45,291 nucleotides of DNA from Lujinxingiaceae bacterium (lineage in GTDB: Bacteria > Myxococcota_A > Bradymonadia > Bradymonadales > Bradymonadaceae), in NCBI GenBank assembly GCA_013697635.1, contig JACCWM010000146.1:1-45291 (forward strand), given 5' to 3'. The notes below the pieces were generated by a model. The model had not been told where the DNA came from. It worked only from the letters and a program-made list of their open reading frames with translations, and did not search any database. Below are positions 8,139 to 18,639 of this stretch, in pieces. The translations under genes were made by a program, and so were the position numbers. How positions within the stretch are numbered: position 1 is the stretch's first letter; each line of letters starts with the position of its first letter.

Positions 8139-8780
8139 TCAGCTATGGCGAGCGAGCGCGTCGTCGATGCGCGTGCGCAAGACGCCGCTGGCGCGCTCGC
8201 GCTCGCGCTCGAGGAACTGGCGAGCCTGGTCACCGTGCTCGCCCTTGTGCAGATCGATCAGGGCGAGTTGGGTGCGAACCGACTGTTGATAGGGTGAATT
8301 GGAGCGCAGGGATTTGTAGATCTGCATGGCGTCGTCGTACTTTCCCAGCTCATACTTGATGTTGGCGAGGTTGAAGTAGAGCTGGTCGGAGGGATCGAGG
8401 CGCGCGGCGTCGATCGCACACTCAAAGGCATGTTCGGCCTCACGGTAGCGCTCCATGGCCGCATGGATCAGGCCCAATTTACCCAGCATTTCGCTGCGGG
8501 GCCCGAAACGGCGCAAGAACCACTGGCCTTTGTACTGCTCGAGCAGGCCTTTGTAGTCGCCCTTTTGAAAGCGCATGGTGAACTCCTTGTCGAAGCTCTT
8601 CCAGCTGTGCGCCATGTACATCGGGTAGGCCAGGTAGTAGAGGGGAATCCAGAGCACGTAGAGGCCCAGCACCCAAACCGGCGCGCCCGTGGCAAACAAG
8701 ATGATCATGGCCAGCAGAGACAATGGAATGAGGCCTCTTCGCCAGTCGATTTGAAGGCCTCGTCGCCGTCTGTCTTCCAT
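8139..8780 (-). CDS. Membrane-anchored TPR protein
   Basis: 213 residues from ATG 8780 (AGGAG 9 nt upstream). A basic N-terminus (MEDRRRRG) is followed by two close hydrophobic segments (about 15-50, LIPLSLLAMIILFATG and VWVLGLYVLWIPLYYL). Residues about 85-195 contain TPR-like helices (AMERYREAEHAFECAI, YFNLANIKYELGKYDDAMQIY). Inferred: a scaffold facing the cytoplasm, with unknown partners. A longer open frame extends upstream but is antisense to the metallo-beta-lactamase gene and lacks a signal. Divergent from that gene with a 79-bp shared control region. Confidence 0.8.
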   Translation of the reverse strand: MEDRRRRGLQIDWRRGLIPLSLLAMIILFATGAPVWVLGLYVLWIPLYYLAYPMYMAHSWKSFDKEFTMRFQKGDYKGLLEQYKGQWFLRRFGPRSEMLGKLGLIHAAMERYREAEHAFECAIDAARLDPSDQLYFNLANIKYELGKYDDAMQIYKSLRSNSPYQQSVRTQLALIDLHKGEHGDQARQFLERERERASGVLRTRIDDALARHS

Positions 8781-8820
8781 CGTGTCGCGCTCCTGGTTCG
8801 TAGGCTCGTCTCTTAGCACC

Positions 8821-8849
8821 AAACTAGTGTCGTGGCTGCTCGAGCACAA
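8821..8849 (-). promoter_or_regulatory. Candidate promoter of the TPR gene
   Basis: Minus strand TTGTGC (8844-8849), 17-nt spacer, TAGTTT (8821-8826), 40 nt before the ATG at 8780. Moderate match only. Confidence 0.3.
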
Positions 8850-8859
8850 GGCATAAACT

Positions 8860-10113
8860 TTGACCCGTATCGATTTCATTCCGCTCTCGGGCGCCGCGCA
8901 AATGGGCGCGAATGCTTTTGTTCTGCGCGTCGACGGCTGCGACATCCTGCTCGATCTGGGCGCAACCTCGGCCAAGGCGCCGGGCTGGCTTGCGCAGCTC
9001 GCCAGGCCCAGCCTGCTCTGGATAAGCCATGTGCACTGGGACCACCTCGGCGCGCTGCCCCATGTTCTCGAGCGCTTTGGTCCGCTGCCTGCGCTGGCCA
9101 CGGCGGCAACGGTCGAGCTTGCCCCCCTTGCCCTGGCCAGCGCCCTGGGGCTTCGCAACAAAGCTTTGGCCCGAGCCCAGGCGATGGCCCGTTGTCTGCG
9201 ACCCATGGCACCTCGCACCTACTATGAGTTGTCCGACATCGTGCGCGGCCAAAAAGTTCCCAGCATGCGGTTAATGGCTTTTGAGGCCGGGCACATGCTC
9301 GGTGCGGCGATGCTGCTCATCGAGATCGACCGGCCCGAGCAGCCCCCTTTTCGCGTGCTCTACAGCGGCGATTTCTGCACACACGACCAGCCGATCGTGG
9401 CCGGCGCCTCGATCCCGCGACCGACGGCCGACTTTCAGGTCGACGTCTTTATCTGCGAGGGCGTGCTCTCGGGCGACGGTGCAGCTGACGTTGTCGACTA
9501 CGAAGTGGAGATGGCTCGCCTAAGCACTGCCTGCAACGGCCACCAGGGGCCTCGCCTCGTCGCCGTGGCCGCGCTTGGCGAATCGTGTGAGATCACGGCA
9601 GCGCTGGCTGGCCAGGGCGTCGATCTGATCGTGCACGACTACCTTCGCCCACTCTTCGAGGTCTATGGGCGCCACCGGCCGCAAGCCTTTAGCAAGCCGC
9701 CTCGCTTTGGCGATGCCCGTCTGTGCCGCCAGATGCTCGAGGCCCACGGCCTGGTCATCGCCGCCGGTGACCAGCTGCAGCCCACGACCATGGCGGGCGA
9801 GCTTGCCGGCGAACTCGTCGAAAACCCACAGGCTCAGATCACGCTGACCAACCGCGTCTATGCGCAAACGCCTGCCGGCAAGCTCCTGGCCCGCCAGGCC
9901 GGCCAGCGAGCGCAAGTCGAGCACTACCGGCTGCCCACCCATGCACCCAGATGGCAGATCGTCGAAACCGTTCGCGCGCTCAGCCCGCGCAAGGTCGTGC
10001 TGGTGCACGGGCCAAAGAGCGATTTGTATCGGCTGCGCAAAGCTTTGGCGGCCGTGGTCGAAGCGGGCGACGTCGTCGTTGCGATCAATGGTCAATCGCT
10101 GGAGCTAGGCTGA
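8860..10113 (+). CDS. Metallo-beta-lactamase fold hydrolase, beta-CASP/RNase J-like
   Basis: 417 residues. N-terminal IDFIPLSGAAQMGANAF strand followed by LLDLGA, then the metal motif HVHWDH (57-62), a further His in EAGHMLGA (H145), the bridging Asp in LYSGDF (D171), and a C-terminal VLVHGPK. This is the pattern of beta-CASP nucleases (CPSF/RNase J/KEK1 group), which cleave RNA or trim it from the 5' end. A nucleic-acid role is inferred. The start is TTG at 8860, because the conserved first strand is needed and no upstream ATG is available; AAGG lies about 9 nt before it. Cytosolic, no signal peptide. Confidence 0.8.
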   Translation: MTRIDFIPLSGAAQMGANAFVLRVDGCDILLDLGATSAKAPGWLAQLARPSLLWISHVHWDHLGALPHVLERFGPLPALATAATVELAPLALASALGLRNKALARAQAMARCLRPMAPRTYYELSDIVRGQKVPSMRLMAFEAGHMLGAAMLLIEIDRPEQPPFRVLYSGDFCTHDQPIVAGASIPRPTADFQVDVFICEGVLSGDGAADVVDYEVEMARLSTACNGHQGPRLVAVAALGESCEITAALAGQGVDLIVHDYLRPLFEVYGRHRPQAFSKPPRFGDARLCRQMLEAHGLVIAAGDQLQPTTMAGELAGELVENPQAQITLTNRVYAQTPAGKLLARQAGQRAQVEHYRLPTHAPRWQIVETVRALSPRKVVLVHGPKSDLYRLRKALAAVVEAGDVVVAINGQSLELG

Positions 10114-10204
10114 GCATTCCGGTATCGGGCGGTTCGTGGTAAGAAAACCGGCGAGTCTTTGTTTTGCGATCGTGAACAATCGACCCTTCCAAGAGAGGAT
10201 GAAC

Positions 10205-10552
10205 ATGAAAAGTCTGGTATTTGTGGTGCTCGCAGCCGTGAGCTTTATTGGCTGTGACGCCAAGCAAGCGCCCGTCGCCGTGGAGCCGGTTGCAGCCGAG
10301 AACCTCGACGCCATGGTCGAGGTTACGCCCGTGGGTAACGCTTTCGACCCGGCGATTCGCCCCGAGCAGCTCCCAGACGGCGTCTTTTACTGTGACATGG
10401 GCACGGTGCACTACGCGCGCGCCGAGAAGGGCGACAACAAGTGCCCGCTGTGCAACATGTTTTTGACGCACAAGCGGGGCGCTGGCGTCGCCGAGGAGAA
10501 GGGCGGTCACGACCACGACCACGACCACGACCATGACCACGACCACGAGTAG
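10205..10552 (+). CDS. Lipoprotein with heavy-metal-binding-like motif and His-Asp tail
   Basis: 115 residues. Signal MKSLVFVVLAAVSFIGC with lipobox FIGC, so lipidated. The middle has FYCDMGTVHYARAEKGDNKC, then PLCNMFL, resembling the small heavy-metal-binding domain whose usual form is YxCPMHP...CPxCGM; here CPM is replaced by CDM and CGM by CNM. The protein ends in seven alternating His-Asp/Glu pairs, a typical metal-chelating tail. Inferred: an envelope metal-binding or metal-buffering protein (Cu, Zn or Ni). Start at ATG 10205 chosen because AGAGAGG is 6 nt upstream; an ATG two codons earlier overlaps that site. The tail is encoded by a near-perfect CACGAC hexanucleotide repeat. Confidence 0.8.
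   Translation: MKSLVFVVLAAVSFIGCDAKQAPVAVEPVAAENLDAMVEVTPVGNAFDPAIRPEQLPDGVFYCDMGTVHYARAEKGDNKCPLCNMFLTHKRGAGVAEEKGGHDHDHDHDHDHDHE
10505..10549 (+). repeat. CACGAC hexanucleotide repeat coding for the His-Asp tail
   Basis: About seven CACGAC units (one CATGAC variant) at the 3' end of the lipoprotein gene. The unit is two codons, so copy-number change would alter tail length without a frameshift. Confidence 0.8.
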
Positions 10553-10564
10553 CGTGGAGAGGGG

Positions 10565-11695
10565 CTATCCCTGCCAGCTCTGGACCTGGGATTTGATGAA
10601 GGCGCGGTGTTGGTCGAGATCCTCGCGCGTCTTGATCGGCAAAAAGCGCGACTCTTCGTCGCGTCTTGGAACGACGAGGAACTCGGTCTTCAGATAGGTG
10701 GAGAGCTCGCCGGCGAGGCGCTCGAACTGGATGACGCCTTGATCGTCGACCTTTTTTTCGACGACGAACCAGGTCAGCTCGAAGTCTTGGTCGAGCGCGT
10801 CAGCGTTGAAGATGAAGGTGTTTGTGTTGAAGACGGGGATCATGTCGAGATCGAAGCTGGCCGGGAAGCGAAAGGCTTCCACGACCTGCAGATGGCCGTC
10901 GACACGCGCCGGCATGCCTCCGGTGTCGCCCGGATCTTTTTCGACGGATTCGACGGTCATCTCGATGCCGCGCTGCTGGGCGTCGATGTGCATGCCGATG
11001 ATCAGCGGATCGAGGGTCGCCAGTATGTTGTCGACGTTGGACATCAGCAGGTATTTGCCGCCACGGGCGCGAAACTGCTCGAGCGCGCCGCGGCCTACGG
11101 CGTCGGGCAGGTCGCCGTGGCCGGGGGCATAGAGGGTCTCGGTGGCGTCGGCTTTGCGAAAGATTTGACCATCGGGGGTGAGGCGAATGCTGACGTTTTG
11201 GCGAAAGGCCAACAAATTCTCAGGCTCGAAGCCAAAGTAGTCGTGCTGTTCGAGGTGGGCGATCGTCTGGTCGTGGGTGGCGAAGCTGTTCATCAAGAGC
11301 ACGGGCACCCGAGGGCCGCGGCGGCGCGCTTCGTGCAGCTTGAGGCCCAGAAAAGAGAGCCCATCGAAGACTTCGACGCAGCCCTTGACCGCGCCGCCAA
11401 AGCGGGTGGCCATGCCGCCGTTGAGGATCAAGGCGCCGACCTCGCCACGCTCCAGAGCCGAGCGGCCCAGGCGAATGTAGCGCTCGCCGGCTTCGCTGTA
11501 GCGGCTGGCCATGGGGCGAAGCTCACCGGTCAGCGGCGCGCTGACCACGCCGCTGACCCGGTTTTTGGCCGGGCTGAGCTCGCCGTCGAGATAGCGGCGG
11601 CGAAGCTCGAGGAAATCTGCAATTTGGAAGTGGTTTTCGGTGAGAATAGCGCGTTCTTCGTCGGTTAGTGGCCCCAGAAATTGCGCGTCGTTCAT
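10565..11695 (-). CDS. UTP-glucose-1-phosphate uridylyltransferase family protein (UDPGP type)
   Basis: 376 residues. The nucleotide-binding loop is LILNGGMATRFGGAVKGCV (about 88-106), the UDPGP-family version of LxGGxGTRxGxxxxK. Further family features are LMNSFATHDQTI, GHGDLPDA and YLLMSNVDN, which hold the sugar and metal sites. The reaction is formation of a UDP-sugar from UTP and a sugar-1-phosphate; glucose or N-acetylhexosamine are both possible in this family. GGAG lies 5 nt before ATG 11695. It is 22 bp after a small secreted-protein gene, probably in the same operon. Cytosolic; likely feeds glycan synthesis. Confidence 0.85.
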   Translation of the reverse strand: MNDAQFLGPLTDEERAILTENHFQIADFLELRRRYLDGELSPAKNRVSGVVSAPLTGELRPMASRYSEAGERYIRLGRSALERGEVGALILNGGMATRFGGAVKGCVEVFDGLSFLGLKLHEARRRGPRVPVLLMNSFATHDQTIAHLEQHDYFGFEPENLLAFRQNVSIRLTPDGQIFRKADATETLYAPGHGDLPDAVGRGALEQFRARGGKYLLMSNVDNILATLDPLIIGMHIDAQQRGIEMTVESVEKDPGDTGGMPARVDGHLQVVEAFRFPASFDLDMIPVFNTNTFIFNADALDQDFELTWFVVEKKVDDQGVIQFERLAGELSTYLKTEFLVVPRRDEESRFLPIKTREDLDQHRAFIKSQVQSWQG

Positions 11696-11717
11696 TATGG
11701 CTCCAAGAGCGGTGGGT

Positions 11718-12155
11718 CTAGCGAATGGTCATGCGGTAGCTGACGGCATCGCCCGACTGAATACTGATGTAATAGATGCCCGGGTCGAGGTTGCGCGTGA
11801 TCTTGAGCCGACCACCTTGCGAGCTCGCAGCCGTAAGTTCGTCGCCTGTGGCTGTAGTCAAGGTGACCTTGACCACCTGAGTCTTGGGCTCGGAGCTGAC
11901 CTCGATCGTCAACTCCACGCCTTCTTTGAGTTGGATGTAGCGCCAGTCGGCGGCGTCTGTGGGCGGCGCAAGCGTCGTGGCGTGCGTTGCACCCAGCGCG
12001 ACCTTGCGCGCCTGCATGCGCGTGCCATCGGGGTCGCGGGCCTCGGCGCTGCTCTCGAAGGCGACCAGCAAACAAAGCGCGATCGCCACCGATGCCGTTG
12101 TGGACAAGATCCCGCGAACATTGTGAAAACGGCGGTATTCTCGCAGGGACTTCAT
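11718..12155 (-). CDS. Secreted protein with a PPC-like beta domain
   Basis: About 145 residues from ATG 12155 (GAGG 9 nt upstream; ATGs at 12164 and 12209 are alternatives). A hydrophobic helix (ILSTTASVAIALCLLVAF) followed by SSAEA marks export. The mature part looks like a bacterial pre-peptidase C-terminal domain: TDAADWRYIQLKEGVELTIEV, LTTATG, then DPGIYYISIQSGD and YRMTI. Such domains usually sit at the end of secreted enzymes; here one stands alone. It precedes the UDP-sugar pyrophosphorylase gene by 22 bp. Function unknown; a carbohydrate- or surface-binding role is inference. Confidence 0.65.
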   Translation of the reverse strand: MKSLREYRRFHNVRGILSTTASVAIALCLLVAFESSAEARDPDGTRMQARKVALGATHATTLAPPTDAADWRYIQLKEGVELTIEVSSEPKTQVVKVTLTTATGDELTAASSQGGRLKITRNLDPGIYYISIQSGDAVSYRMTIR

Positions 12156-12278
12156 CTTGGACATCCTCGGGCTATCGCGTTGCGGCTTTTTTGGAAGATT
12201 GGCTTCCATCCTTGGACGCCTCGCTTGCCAGGCTATTCAGACGGGCAAGCAAGCGGTGTGTAACAAGGTCTGGATAAG

Positions 12279-12307
12279 ATAGTACAATGTGCGCGCGCCA
12301 ATTGCGA
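12279..12307 (-). promoter_or_regulatory. Weak candidate promoter for the PPC-like/UDPGP pair
   Basis: Minus strand TCGCAA (12302-12307), 17-nt spacer, TACTAT (12279-12284), about 125 nt before the likely start. Weak -35 match. Confidence 0.22.
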
Positions 12308-12332
12308 ATGCCATACAGAAGCTTTGTACAGC

Positions 12333-13445
12333 TCAGGCTTCGAGCTGAAGCGGCGCTGAGCGTGTGCCGACGGCTTCGCTGATGTGCGCGTAGCCGCGCT
12401 CGTCGCACAGGCGAATCAGGCCCCGGTTGATGCGCCGGGCGGTGGCCGGGCCTTCGTAGACAAAGCCCGTCCAGACTTGAATGAGGCTCGCGCCGGCCTC
12501 CAGGGTCTGAAGGGCATCGTCGGCCGTGAAGATGCCGCCGACGCCGATGATCGGCAGGCGGCCCTCGGTGCGCTGGTAGATCTTGCGGATCAGCGCCAGC
12601 GAGCGCTCTCGCACGGGCCTTCCAGAGAGCCCGCCGCTGCCAAGATCGTCGGCCTGGGCCGGTGCACGAAGGCCGCCGCGATCGAGCGTGGTGTTGGTGG
12701 CGACGATGCCGTCAAGCTTGCACCGTTTGACGACGTCGAGGATATCGTCGAGCGCCTCATCGGTGATGTCGGGCGAGATCTTGAGCAGCAGAGGGCGAGG
12801 ATCGCAGCCGCGCTCGCGCCCCAGATCGGTATTGAGTGCTTGAAGTCGGCCCAAGAGTTGCTCGAGCGGCTCGCGCTCTTGGAGTTGGCGAAGCCCCGGC
12901 GTATTCGGTGAGCTGACGTTGACCACAAAATAGCGGCCATAATCATAGAGCGCGCGAAAGCTCGCCTCGTAGTCGAGCGCGGCGTCCTCGAGCGCGACGA
13001 GCTTGCTCTTTCCGATGTTGACGCCCAAAAGCGTCTCAACCTCGCACCCTCGCAGGCGCGCGGCGACCACGTCGGCGCCCTCGTTGTTAAAGCCCATGCG
13101 GTTGAGAAGGGCGCGGTCTTTGGGAAAGCGAAACAGCCGCGGGCGCGGGTTGCCGTCCTGGGCAAGGCCGGTGACGGTGCCGATCTCGACAAATCCAAAG
13201 CCCAGGGTCGCCAGCGCGTTGAAGTGCTCGGCATTCTTGTCAAAGCCCGCGCCAAGGCCTACGGGATTGTCGAAGTTGATCCCCCACAGGCTTTGCTCGA
13301 GCACGGTGCAGCGCACGCGGTAGCGGCGACGAAAGAGGGCGCGCAAAAGGCCAAAGCGGAGCACGAAGCCCAACAGGCCCATGGCCAACCGGTGCACGAG
13401 CTCGGCGTCGAGGGCGAAGAGGATAGGGCGGATTAGACGGTACAT
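12333..13445 (-). CDS. pyrD: Dihydroorotate dehydrogenase (quinone), class 2
   Basis: 370 residues. N-terminal amphipathic helix (MYRLIRPILFALDAELVHRLA) typical of membrane-associated class 2 enzymes, then the FMN barrel: GLGAGFDKNAE, FVEIGTVTG, NRMGFNNEG, NVSSPNTPGLR with the Ser base of class 2 enzymes, LLLKISPD, ATNTT, GLSGRP and GVGGIF. It oxidises dihydroorotate to orotate using the quinone pool, step 4 of pyrimidine synthesis, on the inner face of the membrane. The start at 13445 matches the family; a 30-residue extension to 13535 has no family support. It lies 40 bp after spoVR on the same strand, so it may be read from the prkA operon as well as a promoter of its own. Confidence 0.95.
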   Translation of the reverse strand: MYRLIRPILFALDAELVHRLAMGLLGFVLRFGLLRALFRRRYRVRCTVLEQSLWGINFDNPVGLGAGFDKNAEHFNALATLGFGFVEIGTVTGLAQDGNPRPRLFRFPKDRALLNRMGFNNEGADVVAARLRGCEVETLLGVNIGKSKLVALEDAALDYEASFRALYDYGRYFVVNVSSPNTPGLRQLQEREPLEQLLGRLQALNTDLGRERGCDPRPLLLKISPDITDEALDDILDVVKRCKLDGIVATNTTLDRGGLRAPAQADDLGSGGLSGRPVRERSLALIRKIYQRTEGRLPIIGVGGIFTADDALQTLEAGASLIQVWTGFVYEGPATARRINRGLIRLCDERGYAHISEAVGTRSAPLQLEA

Positions 13446-13485
13446 GGGTGTGAATACAACGTCGTTGGGAGCAGGACCGTCCGGC

Positions 13486-14976
13486 TCAGATAGGCTTGTA
13501 GGTGATCGACTTCTCTTTGTGCTCGCTGCCGTCATAGGAGAGCAGTTGGCCCTTGTCGTCCATGATCGTCTCGATGTTCACCGGTCGCTTCCAGATGCGG
13601 TAGAGCGCCTCGAGCACGCCGCGCGCATAATCGACGCGAAGCTCAGTGCCCTCGTACTTGTGGTGCAACAAGAGCTCGCTGCGGTTGCGATAGTTTCCAT
13701 CGCGCACATAGATGAAGGGCTGGCCGAAGTTGGTCAGTGAGTTGAGCAGCTTCTCTTTGATCTCCTTGAACTCGCGGCTCTCGATCTCCCAGTTGCCGCT
13801 CTTTCGGTTGTAGCCAAAGGTGAACATCTGGTTTTCGCGGGCGAAGTCTTCGGTGAGAAACTCATCGATGAAGGTCACGTCGTTGTAGAGTTTGCGCACG
13901 CGAAAGATCTGCTCTTTTCCCAGGCCGAGCTCCTTGTCCCAGTTGTAGCGGCGTTCGAGATCGTCGACATCCTCCCACTCCTTTCCAAAGCGGCCTCTGT
14001 TCCAGCGATCCTCGATGTCGCGGTAGAGCGCGACGCCGAGCTTGTAGGGGTTGAGCTGGCCTGGGGCGCTGGACATGACCCGCGAGTTGATGTCGGCAAA
14101 GTCGATGATCTCGGAGTCGTCGAGCACCTTGGAGGTCAAGATTTTGGAGTGCCAGTAGGAGGCCCAGCCCTCGTTCATGATCTTGGTCTGGCCCTGGGGG
14201 GCAAAGTAGTAGGCCTCCTCGCGGATCATCGAGAGGATGTCCGACTCCCAGGCTTCGAGCGTGCCGTTCTCGACCAAAAACAACATGATGTCGCGCTGAG
14301 GCTCACGGGGGAAATTCTTGGCCTGCTCCGCTTCCTCAGCCATCTTTCGTTTCTGCGAATCGATGAACTCTTGAGGATTGATGAACTCGTCCATGTAGTC
14401 TTTGGCTTTGAACTTGGGCACCTCGCGGTTGCGCATCTCCTCCTCGCTCATCGGCTTGCTGCGTCGCTCGATGAACGGGCTGTAGTAGTCGATCAAGTTG
14501 TCGATCGACAGGCAGGTGTCGATGAAGTTCTCGACGGCCTCGATGCCGTGGCGATCGACGTAGCGGCGAATGCGCGCGCCGTGGTTGGCCATCTCGTCGA
14601 CCATGCGCCGGTTGGTCTTGGAGAAGTAGTAGTTGTTTTTGAAGAAATCGACGTGGGCATAGACGTGGGCGATCACGGTCTTTTGATCGACGAGATTGTT
14701 GCCCTCGAGCAAATAGGCGTAGGAGGGGTCGTTGTTGATCACCATCTCGTAGATCTTCGAGAGTCCGTACTCGTAGCTCTTGGCGAGCTGCTCGTACTCC
14801 ATGCCAAAGCGCCAGTGCGGGTAGCGCGTTGGAAAGCCGCCAAAGGCGGCGATCTCGTTCATCTGCTGGTAGTCGACCATCTCGAAGATCGTCTCGAAGA
14901 AATCGAGCCCGTAGTCTTGCGCGATGTCGCGGATGCCATCGATGATTGTCTGCAGGTGGTGCGGTATGAATTTCAT
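13486..14976 (-). CDS. spoVR: SpoVR family protein (YcgB-like)
   Basis: 496 residues from ATG 14976 (MKFIPHHLQTII). Family landmarks: FFETIFEMVDYQQMNEIAAF, GGFPTRYPHWRFGMEYEQL, a Tyr/Asn-rich AYLLEGNNLVDQKTVIAHVY, and MNEGWASYWH, a short His/Glu motif often compared to a metal site. SpoVR was named for a Bacillus spore cortex role, but in proteobacteria it is encoded beside yeaH and prkA in stationary-phase or starvation-response operons, as here. Biochemical function is unknown. A longer frame upstream to 15228 overlaps yeaH and looks spurious. Third gene of the operon, 47 bp after yeaH. Confidence 0.93.
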   Translation of the reverse strand: MKFIPHHLQTIIDGIRDIAQDYGLDFFETIFEMVDYQQMNEIAAFGGFPTRYPHWRFGMEYEQLAKSYEYGLSKIYEMVINNDPSYAYLLEGNNLVDQKTVIAHVYAHVDFFKNNYYFSKTNRRMVDEMANHGARIRRYVDRHGIEAVENFIDTCLSIDNLIDYYSPFIERRSKPMSEEEMRNREVPKFKAKDYMDEFINPQEFIDSQKRKMAEEAEQAKNFPREPQRDIMLFLVENGTLEAWESDILSMIREEAYYFAPQGQTKIMNEGWASYWHSKILTSKVLDDSEIIDFADINSRVMSSAPGQLNPYKLGVALYRDIEDRWNRGRFGKEWEDVDDLERRYNWDKELGLGKEQIFRVRKLYNDVTFIDEFLTEDFARENQMFTFGYNRKSGNWEIESREFKEIKEKLLNSLTNFGQPFIYVRDGNYRNRSELLLHHKYEGTELRVDYARGVLEALYRIWKRPVNIETIMDDKGQLLSYDGSEHKEKSITYKPI

Positions 14977-15023
14977 AACTCGATTGGCTGCCTGTAGAGA
15001 AAAACACGTCTGGGTGGGGCTGC

Positions 15024-16139
15024 TTACAGACCCTTGCCGAGAAATTCTTTGATGGAGTCGTAGATCGCGTCGCGGTTCTTGATCTCGGAGACGGTCACTC
15101 GGTCGTGGTTGCCGAAGTGCTCGTTGATGTCCTTGATGAACTGCCCGGAGCCATAGGGCGACTCGACCTGCCCGTAGCAAAACATGTTGGCGCGCGGGAG
15201 CAGCCCGTGGGTCAGGATGCGCATGCACTCACCGGTGTCGTCGACCGACCAGTTGTCGCCGTCGGAGAAATGAAACAGGTAGATGTTCCACTCGTCGGTG
15301 GCGTACTCCTCCTCGATGATGCCCATGGCCAGCTTGTAGGCGCTCGAGATCATCGTGCCGCCGGACTCGCGCGTGCGAAAGAAGGTGTCGCGGTCGACCT
15401 CTTTGGCCGTGGCATCATGGATGATGTAGCGGCTATCGATGCCCTTGTACTGGCTGCGAAGCCAGGTATCGATCCAGAAGGACTCGATGCGCACGATCTC
15501 CTTTTGTTCATCACCCATCGAGCCGGAGACGTCCATCATGTAGACGATCAGCGCGTTGGACTCGGGGATCGAGGTCTCCTTCCAGGAGCGGTAGCGCCGG
15601 TCTTCCTTGGTCGGGATGACGATCGGGTTGTCCAGATCGTACTCGTCGGTCGAGATCATGCGCTGCAAGGCGGCCTTGTAGGTGCGCTTGAAGTGGCGAA
15701 GGCTCTCGGGGCCGGTTGAGCGAATGCCCGAATAGCGATCGCGCATCGTCTCGATGCGCTTGACACCCTTGGGCTCGATGTTGGGAAGCTCGAGCTCCTC
15801 GCCCATGATCTGGGCGAGCTCCTCGAGGCTGATGTCGACCTCGACGCCGTGCTGGCCTTCCTGGTTGCCGGCCGGGCCGGCCTGGCCCGGCGACTGCTCG
15901 CCGGAGCCCAGTGAGTCGCCCACGTCGCCATCACCTTGGCCGACACCGCCTTGTTGTTTCTGGCTGAAGCGAAAGCGCGGGATGTCGATGCGCGGCAGCG
16001 GCACCTTCACCAGATCTTTGCCCTGGCGCCCGGTGATCTCGCCCTGGCTCATGTACTTGCGCAGGTTGCGCTTGATCTTGCCGCGCACGATCTGCTTGAA
16101 GCGGCGATGATCTTGTTTGATTTTATTCAGCTCAGTCAT
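15024..16139 (-). CDS. yeaH: DUF444 / YeaH-type von Willebrand A protein
   Basis: 371 residues from ATG 16139; a GTG four codons upstream is in frame and neither has a clear ribosome binding site. Basic helical N-terminus ([20 protein letters not shown]), a Gly/Gln-rich linker (about 65-100), then DUF444. The C-terminal half is a vWA-like domain with the metal-ion-dependent adhesion motif DVSGSM (residues 203-208) and a later HFSDGDNW. YeaH/YhbH proteins occur with PrkA kinases and SpoVR and probably form a complex with them. A strong hairpin lies in the gap between prkA and this gene. Confidence 0.93.
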   Translation of the reverse strand: MTELNKIKQDHRRFKQIVRGKIKRNLRKYMSQGEITGRQGKDLVKVPLPRIDIPRFRFSQKQQGGVGQGDGDVGDSLGSGEQSPGQAGPAGNQEGQHGVEVDISLEELAQIMGEELELPNIEPKGVKRIETMRDRYSGIRSTGPESLRHFKRTYKAALQRMISTDEYDLDNPIVIPTKEDRRYRSWKETSIPESNALIVYMMDVSGSMGDEQKEIVRIESFWIDTWLRSQYKGIDSRYIIHDATAKEVDRDTFFRTRESGGTMISSAYKLAMGIIEEEYATDEWNIYLFHFSDGDNWSVDDTGECMRILTHGLLPRANMFCYGQVESPYGSGQFIKDINEHFGNHDRVTVSEIKNRDAIYDSIKEFLGKGL

Positions 16140-16179
16140 GCTCTTAATCACTTATGAGAGATAAACGGACCGGGCCGCC

Positions 16180-16207
16180 AAAGGCCGCCCAGAAGCGGGC
16201 GGCCTTT
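16180..16207 (-). other. Intercistronic hairpin between prkA and yeaH
   Basis: Perfect 11-bp stem AAAGGCCGCCC with GGGCGGCCTTT and a 6-nt loop, read on the minus strand. A second GGCGGCC just downstream (16173-16179) could pair instead with the first GGCCGCC, giving two alternative folds. There is no T-run, so it may set relative expression of prkA and yeaH or protect the prkA 3' end. Confidence 0.6.
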
Positions 16208-16243
16208 AGAGGGAGTGCTCAAAACCGCAGCTGTTTCAGGCGC

Positions 16244-18304
<2,061 letters not shown>

Positions 18305-18639
18305 AGATTTTTTCTCTCCTGACTTCACGAAATATGTCCTGATGGAATGTCACATGGCCCAAGCTCTTGATCGGGGCTGCGCGACGAATTTATGGATATG
18401 CCATGACGCTGGTCTCTTGACCGGCCGAAGGTATGCCAAATGTTTGCTTACGCGAATCCAAGCGTTTTCTTATACTACCGCAGCGGAGAATGGACACAAT
18501 GGCCGATCTCCGAAAATGTTTGTCGCCGTGGCACCGTTGATCCTGGTTGTGAACATTCGTCCAGCGTCAGTCTATTTCCTCGACCAAATTTGGCCGAGCG
18601 TGTCGAAAGCGACTTTCTCAACAGGTTTGGATACGGCTC
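18305..18639. other. 335-bp divergent intergenic region
   Basis: Lies between prkA (minus) and the nth-like gene (plus). I see no gene. A plus-strand TATACT at 18471-18476 resembles a -10 but has only a poor -35 at the right distance (TTGCTT is 21 nt upstream). On the minus strand TTGGAT-17-TGGCAT (about 18432-18460) is a weak candidate. No sigma-54 element fits. Confidence 0.5.

Noticed and set aside
18529-18545. Sigma-54 promoter upstream of the nth-like gene (TGGCAC)
   Set aside because: No TTGCA/T-type -12 element at the required distance, and no activator gene nearby.
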